Positions 36,705-48,917 of a DNA stretch of 64,000 bases are shown in pieces (the stretch's first letter is position 1; each line of letters opens with the position of its first letter). The notes beneath the pieces are model-generated. The model saw nothing but the letters and a program-made list of their open reading frames with translations. It was not told the origin of the DNA and did not search any database. The stretch is taken from positions 39,862-103,861 of the forward strand of contig SZWC01004849.1 in NCBI GenBank assembly GCA_023375785.1. Direction: 5' to 3'. This DNA is from Penium margaritaceum. Its lineage: Eukaryota; Streptophyta; Zygnematophyceae; Desmidiales; Peniaceae. Both the position numbers and the translations under genes were made by a program.

Positions 36705-36812
36705 CATCGTGAGTACATCGTTGGGTCTTGTGAGACTCATTTCTCAAAAGATAACTTGAGTCGGGACTTTTTCGACAGAGTCTCACGAGACTCAACGATG
36801 TTCTTACGATCA
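36705..36812. repeat. Small inverted repeat (MITE-like), spacer A
   Basis: CATCGTTGGGTCTTGTGAGA near 36716 is complementary to TCTCACGAGACTCAACGATG near 36781, with an internal spacer of about 45 bp. It lies in the linker region of the old copia. The same structure is in spacer B at 55647-55754. Confidence 0.6.
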
Positions 36813-39800
36813 GAATCCAAAAGCATCAAGCCTTTGACTAGAAAGAGAAAACAAAGGAATAGAAAAAAGCGGCCATGTTGTGAGAGCTTCCCATCACTTT
36901 GGTCCTTCGAAAGTCAGACCTCCAAAAGTCAGACGCATGCGACGCTCCTCAAGCCACGGGCAAGCCGTAAGTCAGGGCAGCGACTTAACAAGCGCTTGTA
37001 AGGTGTGACCTTGTGTGGAAGTAGACCATGATGAATCTGGTTCCAGACCCAAGTTATGTACGTCTTGGCCCCATAAGCAAAGATTCTAAAGATACCAGAC
37101 TCGAGCAGCATTGTGCAAACATCGTCAGCCATGGTGCGGTTCCAACATTCTAAGACATTGTTTTGTTAAGAGGTATATGGAGCAGACAACTCAAAGCGGA
37201 CACCAAGCAATGTACGAGGCAAATATTCAGGCCAATGAAACTACCACCACAATAGGAGTGAATACATGTAGCTTGCGTTGAGCGGCACGCTCTACTTCTA
37301 TGAGCGAAGACCCAATCACATGCCAGAATTCACTCTGAAGGAAGAGTGAATCATCGTTGTAAAAACATGAGTAGTCATCCGTGAGACAAGGGATGTAAAG
37401 ACCACTATCAAGAAACTCAACAAAAAATTATTCCACTACTTCATTATGAAAAAGAGCGAGTGGCTCGTGGGTGTCAGACTCAGACACGAGATGGGGCACG
37501 GAGCATCTTGCCTTGTGTGCTCTTCAAGCCCTTAGAAATATAGGGTGTAGAGAAAGTAGTAGTATCCAAGCGACCACCAGGTTGATGATGAAGCAAATTG
37601 TGTTTGGCAGTGATGTGCGCATGGCAGAGGCATCTATGTAGTAGGCAAGTATGATTAGGGAAGAGTGAATGTGAAACATCGACATGAGTAGATGCAGTGG
37701 TGATTGTAGTGGATGCAAACAAGATAACATGATACAATTTTTCAAACTCAAGAGCACGAAGAAAAAAGCGCCAAGAGGACTAGAGGGAGATAATGCCAAC
37801 GCCACAAGAGGCTAAAAAATCTGTACCCTAATCATTGATGGTGGTGACAGACAACCCACTGACCTTTAGTGCGGACACAAACACCACATCAGATAGAAGA
37901 AGATAGCCAACAATTCCAACAAAACACACAACGCTAACGCCTTGGACCGACAACATCTTTCTTGATCTAGTACAAGCAGACAAAACTTCACTGAGATGCC
38001 CCAACGACATGAATGCAAGATGGGACATCATGTGATGAATTGCTTAAGAGTTCATTATCCATAATCCAAGTGACACTCGTGCAAGTGATGAAACATTACA
38101 TGTAGTAATGCTTCCAGTTAAACCAATAGAGAATTGCACATGTCTAGAGGAATATGTTAAGTAATGGGGGTAGGAGACATGCTGTCAATCCTCAACCCAT
38201 GCACCATTTGCGACCAAAATACCCAACAAAACTCCTTGAAGGGCTCCATTTGGATTACAATGGTGACCTCTAAACCCAGCCACCAAACTCACATCGTAGG
38301 AGAGAGTTAAAGGTAAAGGTTGCATAGGCCATTTCGTACAGGGAGAACTTGTGATTGGATCCATTAATGGAAACTTTGAGTGCCACATGGGGAATGGGGT
38401 ACTTAGTGATGAAGGGCGAGATTTCCCATAGAAGAACAACAAAAAAAACTCATGTCCATAAAAGCAGATTACGAGATGGACACTGAAGGAGAGGGAGTGA
38501 ATGCGTGTGGAGCATGCACATGGAGCCATGGAGGAGCTTTGAATAAGGGTGAGGGTATGCATAGAACAATGGGGTCCATGAGGGTTGTGTCCATGCCACC
38601 TCGGGTGGAGGCATCTTTGGCAATGCCATGAAGACAAGAACGGAAACTTCATAGGAGAGAAAGAATGCATGAATGATGGGAAAAACCAGGAAATGGTCCC
38701 CCACGATGTCGGAGTAAATCCCTTAGCACCCAAGTCTCGATCAAGCGAGATAGATTGTGATGCAACACAAGAGGAGGATAGAAGAGAGAAACAAGATGAG
38801 GACAAGCAAGCAAAGGGCATGAGAAAATGTCCATGTAGCCAGTTCACAAACCGGGAGGCAAAAAGGGTGCTTCAAGGTATGGGGAAAAGATCCTCAGTAT
38901 CTTGATCTCGATCATTGAAGTAGATCATGACAAGTGATAAGAAAAAGCATAAAACCCAAAGGAAATACTTGGGTTGGCCTATGAGGAGGTTGAAGATCCC
39001 TCCATGTTTGGGTTCAATCCCCTGAACTCCTTGTCTCTCGAGATTTTGGGACAAACTTCGAAAATGTTTGGGTCTTAACCCAGAGGGGTAGAAATGAAGT
39101 GGAAAGGAAAGGCCAAATGGGAAATAAAGAAAGAGAAGAAAGTCAATAAACGTAATAAAAACAATGAATTCAAGACGAGTTTGAAGATGTTAAAAGGTGG
39201 CGCCCGAGAGGGGCTACCAAGCAAGTGGGCCTAGGTGCTCCCTATAACTTTGTTTTCCTTTTTCCTTGGAAGTAAGAGGCTCATCATCACCAAGATATCT
39301 CTTGGTCAACAAACTTGTTGTTCCATGGGCTCGTTCATTGAGAGACCCGTCGGCCATGGAAATGTGTTTTGGCTGTGAGCGATGGTCTTTAAGATGCTCA
39401 ACTATGACTTCTTAACAATTGTGAAAGCAACTCTATTGTGGTGGCAACCATTGCAATAATCCTCTTGCTATGGTTTGTGCGAAATGCCAAGGTTCTGCCA
39501 CTATTATGCTACTACTTCACGCATAATCCCAAGGTGCTCCTGCAATGGGGCTATGATGATTGCTACTACTACAACTACTACTAAAGCCACTAATTGTGCT
39601 AAGAATGCTTCTTCTGTTGCTGAGGTTTTGTAGAAGCTATCACCACAGAAACCACTCATATTTGCATTGGCTAATATGAATCTTCTGTTGATGTGCTTGC
39701 TTCTAACGCAAGTGGCGCTAGATTTTTTATTATTAATGCCGAGTGCAATAGCATCACATGGGCCTGAGTATAACGCACAAATCTTCAGGAGAGTAGGTGG

Positions 39801-40230
39801 TGTACTATGGGAATTAGATAGAGCACATTTGTGATTTTTCATTTAGAGGGCAACGAGATGAGGAACACCACAATGCACAGTGCGGCTACAATGAATATGT
39901 TGAAACTACATCTAGCGGATGGGCAAAGAAGCCAAAGTCACACAAAGAAATAGTTACAAACGAAGTTGTGAGTTGCTCACTTGGTGTAAACTGTGGCCAA
40001 CACGTGTTGGTTATTGCTGCCAAGATGGTAGCCATAGCATGGGAACTTTGATGGAAGATTTCGGTAGCGTTGCGTCTCTGCCACCACAGCAGCAATATGT
40101 GGTGCAAGCCTAATGCTCAAGGTCACCATCTTGCCAACATCCATTCGCCCCCACCTAGCCCAAACCAGCCCAACAAGAAGCCACTACTACACGTTGTATG
40201 GTGGAATGCAATGGTGTAGTCGATCAACTC

Positions 40231-40241
40231 CTTTGATACCA
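40231..40241 (-). other. Primer-binding site of old copia
   Basis: On the minus strand TGGTATCAAAG follows the CA end of the LTR directly, as in tRNA-iMet primed copia elements. Spacer B carries the same site at 59168-59178. Confidence 0.65.
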
Positions 40242-40744
40242 TGGGGGAATGGATAAATCCGATTTAGCAATATTGTGCGTGGGAGTGTAGGTTGTGAGGA
40301 CGTAATGTGACACACGGCACGCTGAATTACGAAGAGACAACAAAGATCTGGTTGAAAGAATGAGATATCTTTTTCAAAAATAAGCAAACGAGATGGATGT
40401 ATCCTCCCCCCTATGTCCAGCCAATGCATGTGCAAGGTGCATAATGACTAGCCTATGGATAATCCAAAAAAATTCTATTAGCTACGAAATGGCATGTGGA
40501 TAGAGCCGTGAAAAATTTCATGCCACTGAAATGGTGAGAAAACAAATGGAAAGAAGTAGCAAAAGGAGAAGACCAAGCTCTACAACAATAAGCCAAAAAA
40601 GAGCAAGAAGAATGTTGCCAAGAAAATGGGCGGGAGTTGGGAACCAAGAAAAATCCTATGGGAAGAAAGGGATGTTCAAGGGGAAACAACGATCTTCAAT
40701 GGATTCGTTGACCACTGTAGCATGCGTGCATGTGAGTGGCATCA
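40242..40744 (-). repeat. 5' LTR of old copia, spacer A
   Basis: Partner of 25752-26247. Read on the minus strand it begins TGATGCC and ends CCCCCA beside the primer site. Confidence 0.6.
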
Positions 40745-42154
40745 ATTCCACAGGACAGTTAAATTGACATAACAACATTCAGCATCCCCTTATGCAGCAT
40801 TCCTCCAATTTTCACTGTGTTTAAACAACCTCATCTTGAAATAATCATAATGGGTGATGAAATAATTGCCCACACGTAGCAATTATAATTTTACTATGAT
40901 TGTAGATTTTCTTAATCAAATCTTCTTTAGAGGATTAATAAAAAAATACTTTTGACAAAAAGTTATATGTATTTCCTTTGGTCTCGTTCATAGCAGCTCT
41001 ACCTCTTCTCACTTCATCTTATAGACATCTTTAGTACAAACATCAATACTAGTAGCTTTATTAGCGAGATCACTAGCAAGAGTATTTGTGGAACGCAATC
41101 TATGGTGCCCACTCTTCACAAAGGGACGATGTTGGCTCACCAAACTGATTTGTCGTAGAAGGAGACCATTCTACGCACACATGGGATTGCCAAGCTTCAA
41201 GCACAACAGGGATGCATTCAACAACAGTATGAGAGGTGGAACAACATGTCACAATAGATACAAAGGCCGATACTTGAGCACACTGGTGTTCTCTAACCGT
41301 CATAGCAACAAGAGTCATCAAATCTCCAACCATTGTTTCTCAAATTTCCTCTCACACCTCAATATTGTTGAAGCATGTGCTGGAGAAAGAGAATCACACG
41401 TGTGGATAATATTTTCCGGCCATAGATCATGATGAAGATGGGTCAACAAATCCACACGGTGACAAGAAGCAAGTGTTGGAGGAGCCCCTAAATGAAATGT
41501 GTCCTTGAACACCTTGGGCAAAGCATTATTGGTAGCGCACTTCAACGCATGTGTGATTTTACCGCCATGCATCGAAACCGCCATGTGGGAAGCCATGAAC
41601 ATTTTGAGGGGGTGGGTTATAATGGGCTGTGGGGGCAAATGGCAAGTCGTGAGGCTCAAATAAAGAATGTGTTTGACGCAGATTATCACGGTGAATTTAT
41701 CATTCAGGCACATTATTTCTTGAGGGTTGTTTGAACGGGGAACATGAAAGATGTTGGACAAATGTGCCTGGTTGTACAGGTATACTTTGCGTCGTGGGAG
41801 TGCGTTGATTTTATCTTCATTGTTCATGAACAATCCCCAAGTCTTGCGCGTTTGGGCCTGTCTGCGTGATAAGTGGCTCCTATTGTACGCGGTGAGAGGA
41901 AACGTGACGGATCCTTGAATTGACTGTACTGCTCGACACAAGTTGGGTAGATAGACAGATTATTATGTTTTTCTTCGCTTCACCTTCATCGTGAATAGAT
42001 GTTGGATGTTTGTCTTGTCAGAGGTGATGACGTCCAGGCGGACCGTGTTCCATGATCGCATGAAATCATCCATCTGTGATGTCATTATTCGATTGTTGAC
42101 CAGAAATCAAGTGTAAGTGGGAAACGTTTTTGAGTTCAGCCCACGAACTCAAGA
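40745..42154. other. Spacer A, right part, with an unrecognised conserved segment
   Basis: Homologous to 59681-61071. It holds open frames on both strands: minus 41318-41941 (207 codons, with MFMASHMAVSMHGGKITHAL and PKVFKDTFHLGAPPTLASCH) and plus 41088-41432 (114 codons). Both frames have counterparts in spacer B, though shorter on the minus strand. I do not recognise either family. It may be part of an unnamed transposon; a 40 bp piece recurs in inverted orientation at 63851-63888. Confidence 0.4.
41318..41941 (-). CDS. Unrecognised 207-codon ORF
   Basis: The longest unexplained ORF outside the known elements. It is His-, Lys- and Ser-rich, with no signal peptide, membrane segment or motif I know. 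Part of it is still open in spacer B (60346-60528, minus), where the rest has decayed. Remnant transposon or chance are both possible. Confidence 0.25.
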   Translation of the reverse strand: MCRAVQSIQGSVTFPLTAYNRSHLSRRQAQTRKTWGLFMNNEDKINALPRRKVYLYNQAHLSNIFHVPRSNNPQEIMCLNDKFTVIICVKHILYLSLTTCHLPPQPIITHPLKMFMASHMAVSMHGGKITHALKCATNNALPKVFKDTFHLGAPPTLASCHRVDLLTHLHHDLWPENIIHTCDSLSPAHASTILRCERKFEKQWLEI

Positions 42155-42760
42155 NNNNNNNNNNNNNNNNNNNNNNNNNNNNNNNNNNNNNNNNNNNNNN
42201 NNNNNNNNNNNNNNNNNNNNNNNNNNNNNNNNNNNNNNNNNNNNNNNNNNNNNNNNNNNNNNNNNNNNNNNNNNNNNNNNNNNNNNNNNNNNNNNNNNNN
42301 NNNNNNNNNNNNNNNNNNNNNNNNNNNNNNNNNNNNNNNNNNNNNNNNNNNNNNNNNNNNNNNNNNNNNNNNNNNNNNNNNNNNNNNNNNNNNNNNNNNN
42401 NNNNNNNNNNNNNNNNNNNNNNNNNNNNNNNNNNNNNNNNNNNNNNNNNNNNNNNNNNNNNNNNNNNNNNNNNNNNNNNNNNNNNNNNNNNNNNNNNNNN
42501 NNNNNNNNNNNNNNNNNNNNNNNNNNNNNNNNNNNNNNNNNNNNNNNNNNNNNNNNNNNNNNNNNNNNNNNNNNNNNNNNNNNNNNNNNNNNNNNNNNNN
42601 NNNNNNNNNNNNNNNNNNNNNNNNNNNNNNNNNNNNNNNNNNNNNNNNNNNNNNNNNNNNNNNNNNNNNNNNNNNNNNNNNNNNNNNNNNNNNNNNNNNN
42701 NNNNNNNNNNNNNNNNNNNNNNNNNNNNNNNNNNNNNNNNNNNNNNNNNNNNNNNNNNNN
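42155..42760. other. Assembly gap, 606 N, hiding exon 1 of copy 2
   Basis: The left edge matches 61071 and the right edge matches 62679 of the copy 3 locus, where 1.6 kb lies between. The gap should therefore contain the upstream region, exon 1 and most of the intron of copy 2, and its N length is an underestimate. Confidence 0.9.
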
Positions 42761-42771
42761 GTGTGTCGCAG

Positions 42772-43741
42772 AAAGGACGCCAACGACAACAAGGGTTGCG
42801 GCAAGAACGGTGCGCCGCCGTTCATTGACCAGGCGAACGCCAACCCCGCCATCGTGAACCCATACCTGGGAGGGTGCGGGTGGTGCTTCCTGCTGAACTC
42901 CGAGTACTGCGCACCCACGTGCTCGGCGTGGGGCATGAACGCCAGCAACCCCGAGATCCGCTGGGCGCAGTACGGACGGACGTGCGCCTCGGGAAAGGAC
43001 GACCCGCACTTTGAGGGTGCGGACGGCTCGCAGTTCGACTTCAACGGAACGCCGGAGCGCAGCTTCTGTCTGGTGGCGGATCGCGGTCTGCAGGTGAACG
43101 CGCGGATGCACGGCTACTATGACACGCGCACCGTTGGCGCCACCTTGCTGAAGGACGGCCGCGCGCTCCGCACATGGATGCGCGAGCTGGGCTTCGTGTG
43201 GCGCGCCGCCGGCGGCAAGCAGCACACGTTGCGCCTTGTTGCGCGCAGCGGCAAGCAGCAGGAGCGCGGCGCGGGCTTCTTGGACCGTGCGGAGGTGGAC
43301 GGTTTGGCCATCGCGCGCCTTGCCCAGGGCGAATCCGTGAGCTTCGAGTCTGGGCTGACCCTGACGTTCTCGGGCGAGGACAAGATGGGTCAATTTGACG
43401 TGGACGTGTACCGTGTGTCCATTGCGGGGCGGCTCGAGCTGGACGTGAAGCTGCGTGTGGCGCACCCTCTGCTGCAGTCGGCCAGCGACGCGGAGACGCA
43501 CTTCAACCTGGCGTTCGAGATGCTGGAGCACACTCCAGCTGTGCACGGCGTGATTGGGCAGACGTTCCGCAGCGGAAGGACCGCCAAGTCTGTGAGCATG
43601 AAGGCGCTGTCCACGCTGCTGGCTGCCGGAGAGACCAACGGCCCCTTCGCCGCCGACGGCCACGGCCTGCTGGAGGGCAACGCCGACAGCTATGCAACGT
43701 CGGACGTTCTCGCGCCCGATTGCAGATTCTCAACCTTTTGA
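42772..43741 (+). CDS. Root_cap-domain secreted protein, copy 2 (exon 2 only)
   Basis: Exon 2 of the second copy, 322 codons plus stop, preceded by GTGTCGCAG acceptor sequence at 42763-42771. It encodes the end of the PAN/Apple-like segment (GGCGWCFLLNS), the NPEIRWAQYGRTC stretch, DPHFEGADGSQFDFNG, the AFEMLEHTPAVHGVIGQTF Root_cap-type block and the C-terminal YATSDVLAPDCRFSTF. The frame is intact throughout. It differs from copy 3 at about nine residues, including QER/QDR, GQF/GPF and MKA/MKV. Exon 1 is lost in the N gap. Upstream sequence and intron end are copy-3-like, while most of the exon and the 3' flank are copy-1-like. This points to an origin by crossing-over within the first about 220 bp of the exon. 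GC content is far above that of the surrounding transposon DNA. Confidence 0.9.
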
Positions 43742-43990
43742 AACCAGTACCACGATGAGCCCTCCTTGTTGTAACTTCCCCACAATGTTTCATATTGGGA
43801 TTAACAATATTTTTTCATATTCTCATTTCCACTCTCGTCTCCCCCTGCGTTAGTCTCATACATCTGCCCTCTAAGAAAATTTAAGACTGGAATTCATTGT
43901 AGGAAGCATTTTAATAGTCAATTAGGGTGTGTGACCTGCACCACATTGGCTTGTTAAGCCAATGATCACTCCTAGGTGTGACCAGTGCCA
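43742..43990 (+). other. 3' flank of copy 2
   Basis: Nearly identical to the flank of copy 1 (19290-19549). Probable 3' UTR, with no perfect AATAAA seen. Confidence 0.65.
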
Positions 43991-44093
43991 TGTAGCCGGA
44001 CGAGATGGCTCTAGGGTTAGAGACTTAAAATTTTGGACGAGAGCACTTACATTTTTGCCTAGTCGGCTACGGATTTTTCCTAGATCTTTTACA
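43991..44093 (+). repeat. TRIM-related solo LTR remnant, spacer B
   Basis: Counterpart of 19550-19669: starts TGTAGC, contains GACGAGATGGCTCTAGGGTT and TTGCCTAGTCGGCT, and ends TTTTACA. It was present before the segmental duplication. Confidence 0.55.
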
Positions 44094-44955
44094 TTGGATG
44101 ATGAAGACCGTAATGAACATTACTAAATTGTCATGAGCGATGGAGGTAGTTTGCACTCACTAGTCGTACTCATGTTCGTTGTAGCATGTCTTTTGGTTTT
44201 AGATAAATAGATGTAATTAATCTTCTTGTCTTATAGTGAGAAACTCTCGTCTAGCCTTACCATCAGAGGATAACAAAAAAAATTGTAGAAAAAAGGGATC
44301 TATTGAAGATATGAGTAACCCCATACAAACATCCTCATAAAGTTGGACAAAGATGCACGTCTTTGACAAAAGACATCTTGTTACATGTGTTTTTCTATGT
44401 TGGATCATGTTTCAATTCATAGAAAGTTTAATTTCACTTCTCATTTTCTGTTTTAATAGAGTTGGTCTCAGAGACAAGCCATAACAAGTCATGGCAACAT
44501 GTAACCTAGCTCATGGGAGAAGTTCACCCTTTTTTAATGAGCATGCATCGTTGATTGTAACCATCTCCCCGTGTCCATAGCCGTGTAGATCCTTCATACA
44601 AACTCAACTGGCACCGTAGCATCGTCCTAATGGGTTTTCGGACCCTCTCTAGCAGTAGCTAAATCTCGTGATGTTATAGTGTCATCCTTGAAGTTTCCCA
44701 AAAATGTCAATCAACTCACCTACCACTAATCTAAGCGTGTAAACTTGATACTGACTCATGTGATCATAGTGTTTGATATGCAAGTACTCATGAGAAAGCT
44801 TACTTTGACACTCTCCATCCGAATTGTTCATGCCTTTTCTTGTGCGATGTACTAAACATGTAGTGACAACACGCTCATAGACCTAGAGGATATCTAGGCC
44901 TCGGGCTAAGAATGAAATCATTACATGCTTAGTCCATAAAGAACAACAATGTCTG
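44094..44955. other. Spacer B, left part
   Basis: Homologous to 19670-20525 plus 25731-25751, without the copia insertion. No gene recognised. Confidence 0.6.
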
Positions 44956-45451
44956 TGGTGAGGGAATGAAGAAGCCTCCTTTAGCGATGTTCTATGTAAG
45001 AGTTTAGGTTGTGAGGGACACGTGACAAGTTGCACTTGAATTGGTGGTAAGACGGCAAAGACCTGGTTGAAAGCATGAGAGTTAGTTAGAACAATAAGTG
45101 AATGAGAGTGATATCCCATCCACCCTTGGTCAGGACGACGGAAGTACAAGGTACAAAATGGTTGGCCTATGGGGGAATCCACAGCGATATCTATGAGCTC
45201 CCAAAGTGGATGGAGCACGGCAATAGTGTAGACCACTCGAGTAACCGGACCACAAATAAAAAGAAGTAGCGGAAGTAGAAAACCAAGCTCTATAGCACTG
45301 AGCCAACAAAGAGCATGAATGTTGCCAAGAAAATGACCGAGAGCTAGGCACTCAAAAACCTACTTTGGTCATACAGGAATGTGGAATAGAAAGTTGAGAT
45401 TGTCAATGGAGTCGTTGACCACAGTAGCCTACCTGCATGTGAGTGGCATCA
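44956..45451 (-). repeat. 3' LTR of old copia, spacer B
   Basis: Counterpart of 25752-26247 and similar to 59179-59680. Confidence 0.6.
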
Positions 45452-47363
45452 AGTCAAGAGGTCACGAGGACCGAAAGAAAAAGCCCCTCTCCATGATCCG
45501 TACATGCCAGGCGCCATGAAGGAGCACATGCCACATGCACGTAACCACGAGCCACATGTAGCCACAAGAAGCCACATCAACAAAGGAGAAACCACGGTGA
45601 TAGAACGAGAGGAAACAAAGACACATCAATGGAGATCGACACGAAGGGACTGAAGGCCAAAACCATGCACAGCCGCCTCAAACCTACCACTATAGAGCGC
45701 CTTGATGAGGACGCGACGGACGTGTGTCAACTCCAATGAGCCGCACATCACCACACGTAATGCGTTTAGAGACAACGTGATGTTTGATATTGGTTTGCTT
45801 TGTTCGAGTCTGATGTATGCCATCGTGCTTTGTAATGTGGGTTTTTCATTCGTTGTTGTAACAAAGTGTGATGCAAGGGATGGGCTCGCACAACTGCGGC
45901 ATAAGGTGACACAACCAAATGCTCTAATAGATACCGGTACCCATAGCAACATAATTGACCTTATTTGAGCTGCGTGCAACACAACCTTGCTCTCCACTCT
46001 TCAAAGAAACCGTAGTGACGCCAATGAGGGAAATGTAGCTAGAACAGTTTTGTGCGTCCCGACCCTCGGCCTTATCATTATCTGTACATCCATCAACGAT
46101 GATAGAAGGCTGGGCACAAAACCACAAGCTGAGACAGGGTGTGAATAGAGCATGGCGGATGACACGCAACACCGCCTCAAGGTGGAGGCAATGGAGGCAC
46201 TAGAAGAACTGGGACAAGAGGCTGACCACAAATGCATGGCTAGCATGCGTGGTAGTTCCAAGAAACATCAAAGACCCGATGAGTGGATGTACGTTATGAA
46301 GTCTACCAACTCCCCCAAATGCACAAGGTTAGCGGTCTTGAGAATTCTTTCCCTAATAAACGTCATAGGTATAGACGCATGGGAAACAACACCCAGATAT
46401 GTCGGCAAACCACTCCTCCACATTACAGACACACTCGGCCTAATGCACGATGAGGTGATGACAGTCATGAACAATCTTCACATCAAAGAAGACTCAATCA
46501 TGGCCGAGATCCTTTACATCGTACATAGACTAGAAGAAAGCTTTCGGCTTGGACAACCCGTGGATCTAATGAGGCGTATATCAAATCGTCCACATAGATC
46601 GGGATGGTAATGAACGGCGTGTGAAGGTTATTCACAAAGAGAGCAGGGTCATGTGGAGTCCGTTGGCAGCCACCGCACTCAAGGGTGGCAAACGTCCCAA
46701 GGTTCTAGCAGCGTAGGGATTGCTTGAACTCGTAGTTTGCCTAAGAAATGTACTAGACGCGGCAAGTACCATTGTCAACGCCTCGTAGACTAGTAAGGTA
46801 TGTCTCCTTGTCCAAATAATTGTGCAATAATGCATTCGTGATGTCCATTTTCTTCAATTCCTAGTTGTGTTAGACAGCTAAGATAAGTAGGCCCTTGGCA
46901 GTTGTGGACTTCCCCACAACAAAAGTGGCATCAAAGTCGATGTTGAGCACTTGGGAGAGCTCTTCCCATCAAGCAGGCCTTGTGGCGCTCGATGATAATG
47001 TTTGGCTTGTGCTTGCGCTTGTACACCCAACATGCAACTATGGGTTTGTGACACGGTAGAAGATCCACTTTCGCATAAACACTATGCTCTTAGGTGGCAT
47101 CAAGCTCCTTTCACATCACCTTCTCCAAGATGGTTGCGTCCGGAATGGAGCGCGCTTGTTTAACTATGCCACGATTAGGCGAGAGTTCCATGGTGTCCGA
47201 AGAGGTGAGTGCAATGGTGAAGGAGGCAAGGCATGCGACGAGTGAGGCTTAACAACCACAATAGTATGGAATCCCTCATCCGCGTTTACAGAGTAGTTGT
47301 GTCTAGAGTTTAGATGGACAATAGTGGTAGATAGTCTAATTACGTCCAGAGTACAGTCATGAT

Positions 47364-48905
47364 TGTTAGAGTGAGTGATAACTGCACTGAGCGACAGCTT
47401 CGACATGGTGCGCTCGGATCGACAATCGGAGGTCTATACATGAAGTTATGGATTTTTATCCGTAAAAACCCAGATGCGGCTTGATAGGAATTTTTGATGT
47501 ACAGGCCAGATTTAATTATGGCATCCAGGTCCAAGGGGGGAAAGGAGCCTGCATCTTTGAGTGCTACATACACAACAGAGCTGTGCATGCCTGCTAGCCC
47601 AGCTTGGTCAGCAGCTGCGTAGTGCAAGCGAGCAATGTTGGGTACTTGGCCCAGACATGTCAGGGTGGGGCTACTCCTGACTAGACTGTTGGGACCGCTT
47701 ACATCAGCACATGCAAGTAGGGCTCTAGAGCAGGGACCACTTTGCATCAGGTGGTGCATACACGACTCAGCATTGCATCAGCTACCACATGCACGACTTA
47801 GCAACTACATCAACTACTACATGCACGACTCAGAATCTGCATGCGGAGGCAAGAGTGGGGACCGCCCTGTGTCAGCGGTAACATGCGCGACTCAGCAACG
47901 GGGACCACTACCTAGTTGCTAGCATTCAGGAAGCTTCCTTGAGGAGGAAGCTGTGTGCCTTGGACCGAGAAGATTCCTTGAGGAGGAAGCTACGACCTTG
48001 CAGCAAGAAGCTTCCTTTGGGCATAGTGCGACTGGTCAACTTGTCAGGATCCCAGTACAAAAGTAGATTGGACTTAGTTACTCCAATAACTCCAGGAGAA
48101 ACTATAACTACTTCATACAATAACTAAGTAGTTACACCAGCAATCCTCCTTTACCAGAAAACACCTCAGACAACGACTTTGGAGACGTTCTCTCACCTGA
48201 AGACCCACGTCAGCCTGGCAGCCTTCTGCCAGCCTGGGTTGGTGGACGCCCCTGCCTACTCGAAGGCCTAATTACCTAGAAGAGGTGGCCAAACTACGCC
48301 CAAGAGTGGAGAGCAGCCTTGCTATGGCTGCCTCTCAGGAAGTTGCTCATCTCTGAGCCAGGAGTTGTGTCTAGGTGTTGAGCCTAGAGTCAGTTTCTGG
48401 GGTGAGCTCTGCCTGTACAGTGGTGATTGAGTCCGGAAAGAATCTATTGGAGTTCCCCTCTGTCAACTCAGTAAGCCTGGCAACCCTCAGCCATCTTGGC
48501 TAGGAGGGTCAGAGGACCTCTAACGACCTAGTAAGTCTTGTAGTGGCTGGAAGCATGAAGAGGAGGCTGCCTTGAAAACCTAAAGGCCATTTTAACTAAA
48601 AGTACAGTGATCGTGTTGAGACCCTTGCAACGACAGCCTTGACGGCCTAGCAAGGTGTTGCGCTCTCTGATGGGGCAGGTTGTGTCAGGGCATTGAGCTA
48701 AGCTGTGTTTTGTCGCTGTTTCCTTGTACCATAATTGTACTTGATAGTCTTTCTCAACTTCAAGTTTCATTCCAAGTCTTCCGCTTTTGCACATTTTAGT
48801 ACAAGGTTTTCTTGTTGGGAACAGAGATCCTAGACAACAAGAAGCCCCCATTGTTGCATGAGAGCATGTAGTGACTTTGTCATTGCAAGCTCCAGAACCC
48901 CAACA
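47364..48905 (+). repeat. 5' LTR of LARD-like element B
   Basis: TGTTAGAG...CCCCAACA. GAAnnTTC dyads lie at 47930, 47969 and 48007, followed by TACAAAAG where copy A has TATAAAAG. Confidence 0.85.
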
Positions 48906-48917
48906 TGGTATCAGAGC
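48906..48917 (+). other. Primer-binding site, LARD-like element B
   Basis: TGGTATCAGAGC, a perfect match to the common plant tRNA-iMet primer site, directly after the LTR. Confidence 0.9.

Larger units (their letters stand above)
25752..40744 (-). mobile_element. Old Ty1/copia fossil, spacer A (interrupted by an LTR element)
   Basis: Minus-strand copia read from 40.7 kb leftward: 5' LTR (40242-40744), primer site (40231-40241), gag/leader zone (about 38.05-40.2 kb, unrecognisable), protease-end words (about 37.8-38.0 kb, with DVVFVSALKVSGLSVTTIND), GAG-pre-integrase (about 37.5-37.65 kb, with CLLHRCLCHAH, STQGKMLRAPS), integrase C-terminal part (36929-37132, with YITWVWNQIHHGLL), linker, then the inserted element 28175-36183. 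Beyond it come reverse transcriptase (27679-27993, with EHGVYAKVDLLPCHKAI), RNase H (26510-26978, with NSNKVKYVALGTG) and 3' LTR (25752-26247). The host-element sequence resumes cleanly on both sides of the insertion. It has many breaks and is old, and it is shared with spacer B, so it predates the duplication. Confidence 0.75.

Noticed and set aside
38185-38847. 220-codon minus-strand ORF in the old copia
   Set aside because: It lies in the gag/leader zone but shows no gag motif I know and has no stable counterpart frame in spacer B. Left as part of the fossil.
42117-43044. Long ORFs spanning the 606 N gap
   Set aside because: Produced by translating N as open sequence.
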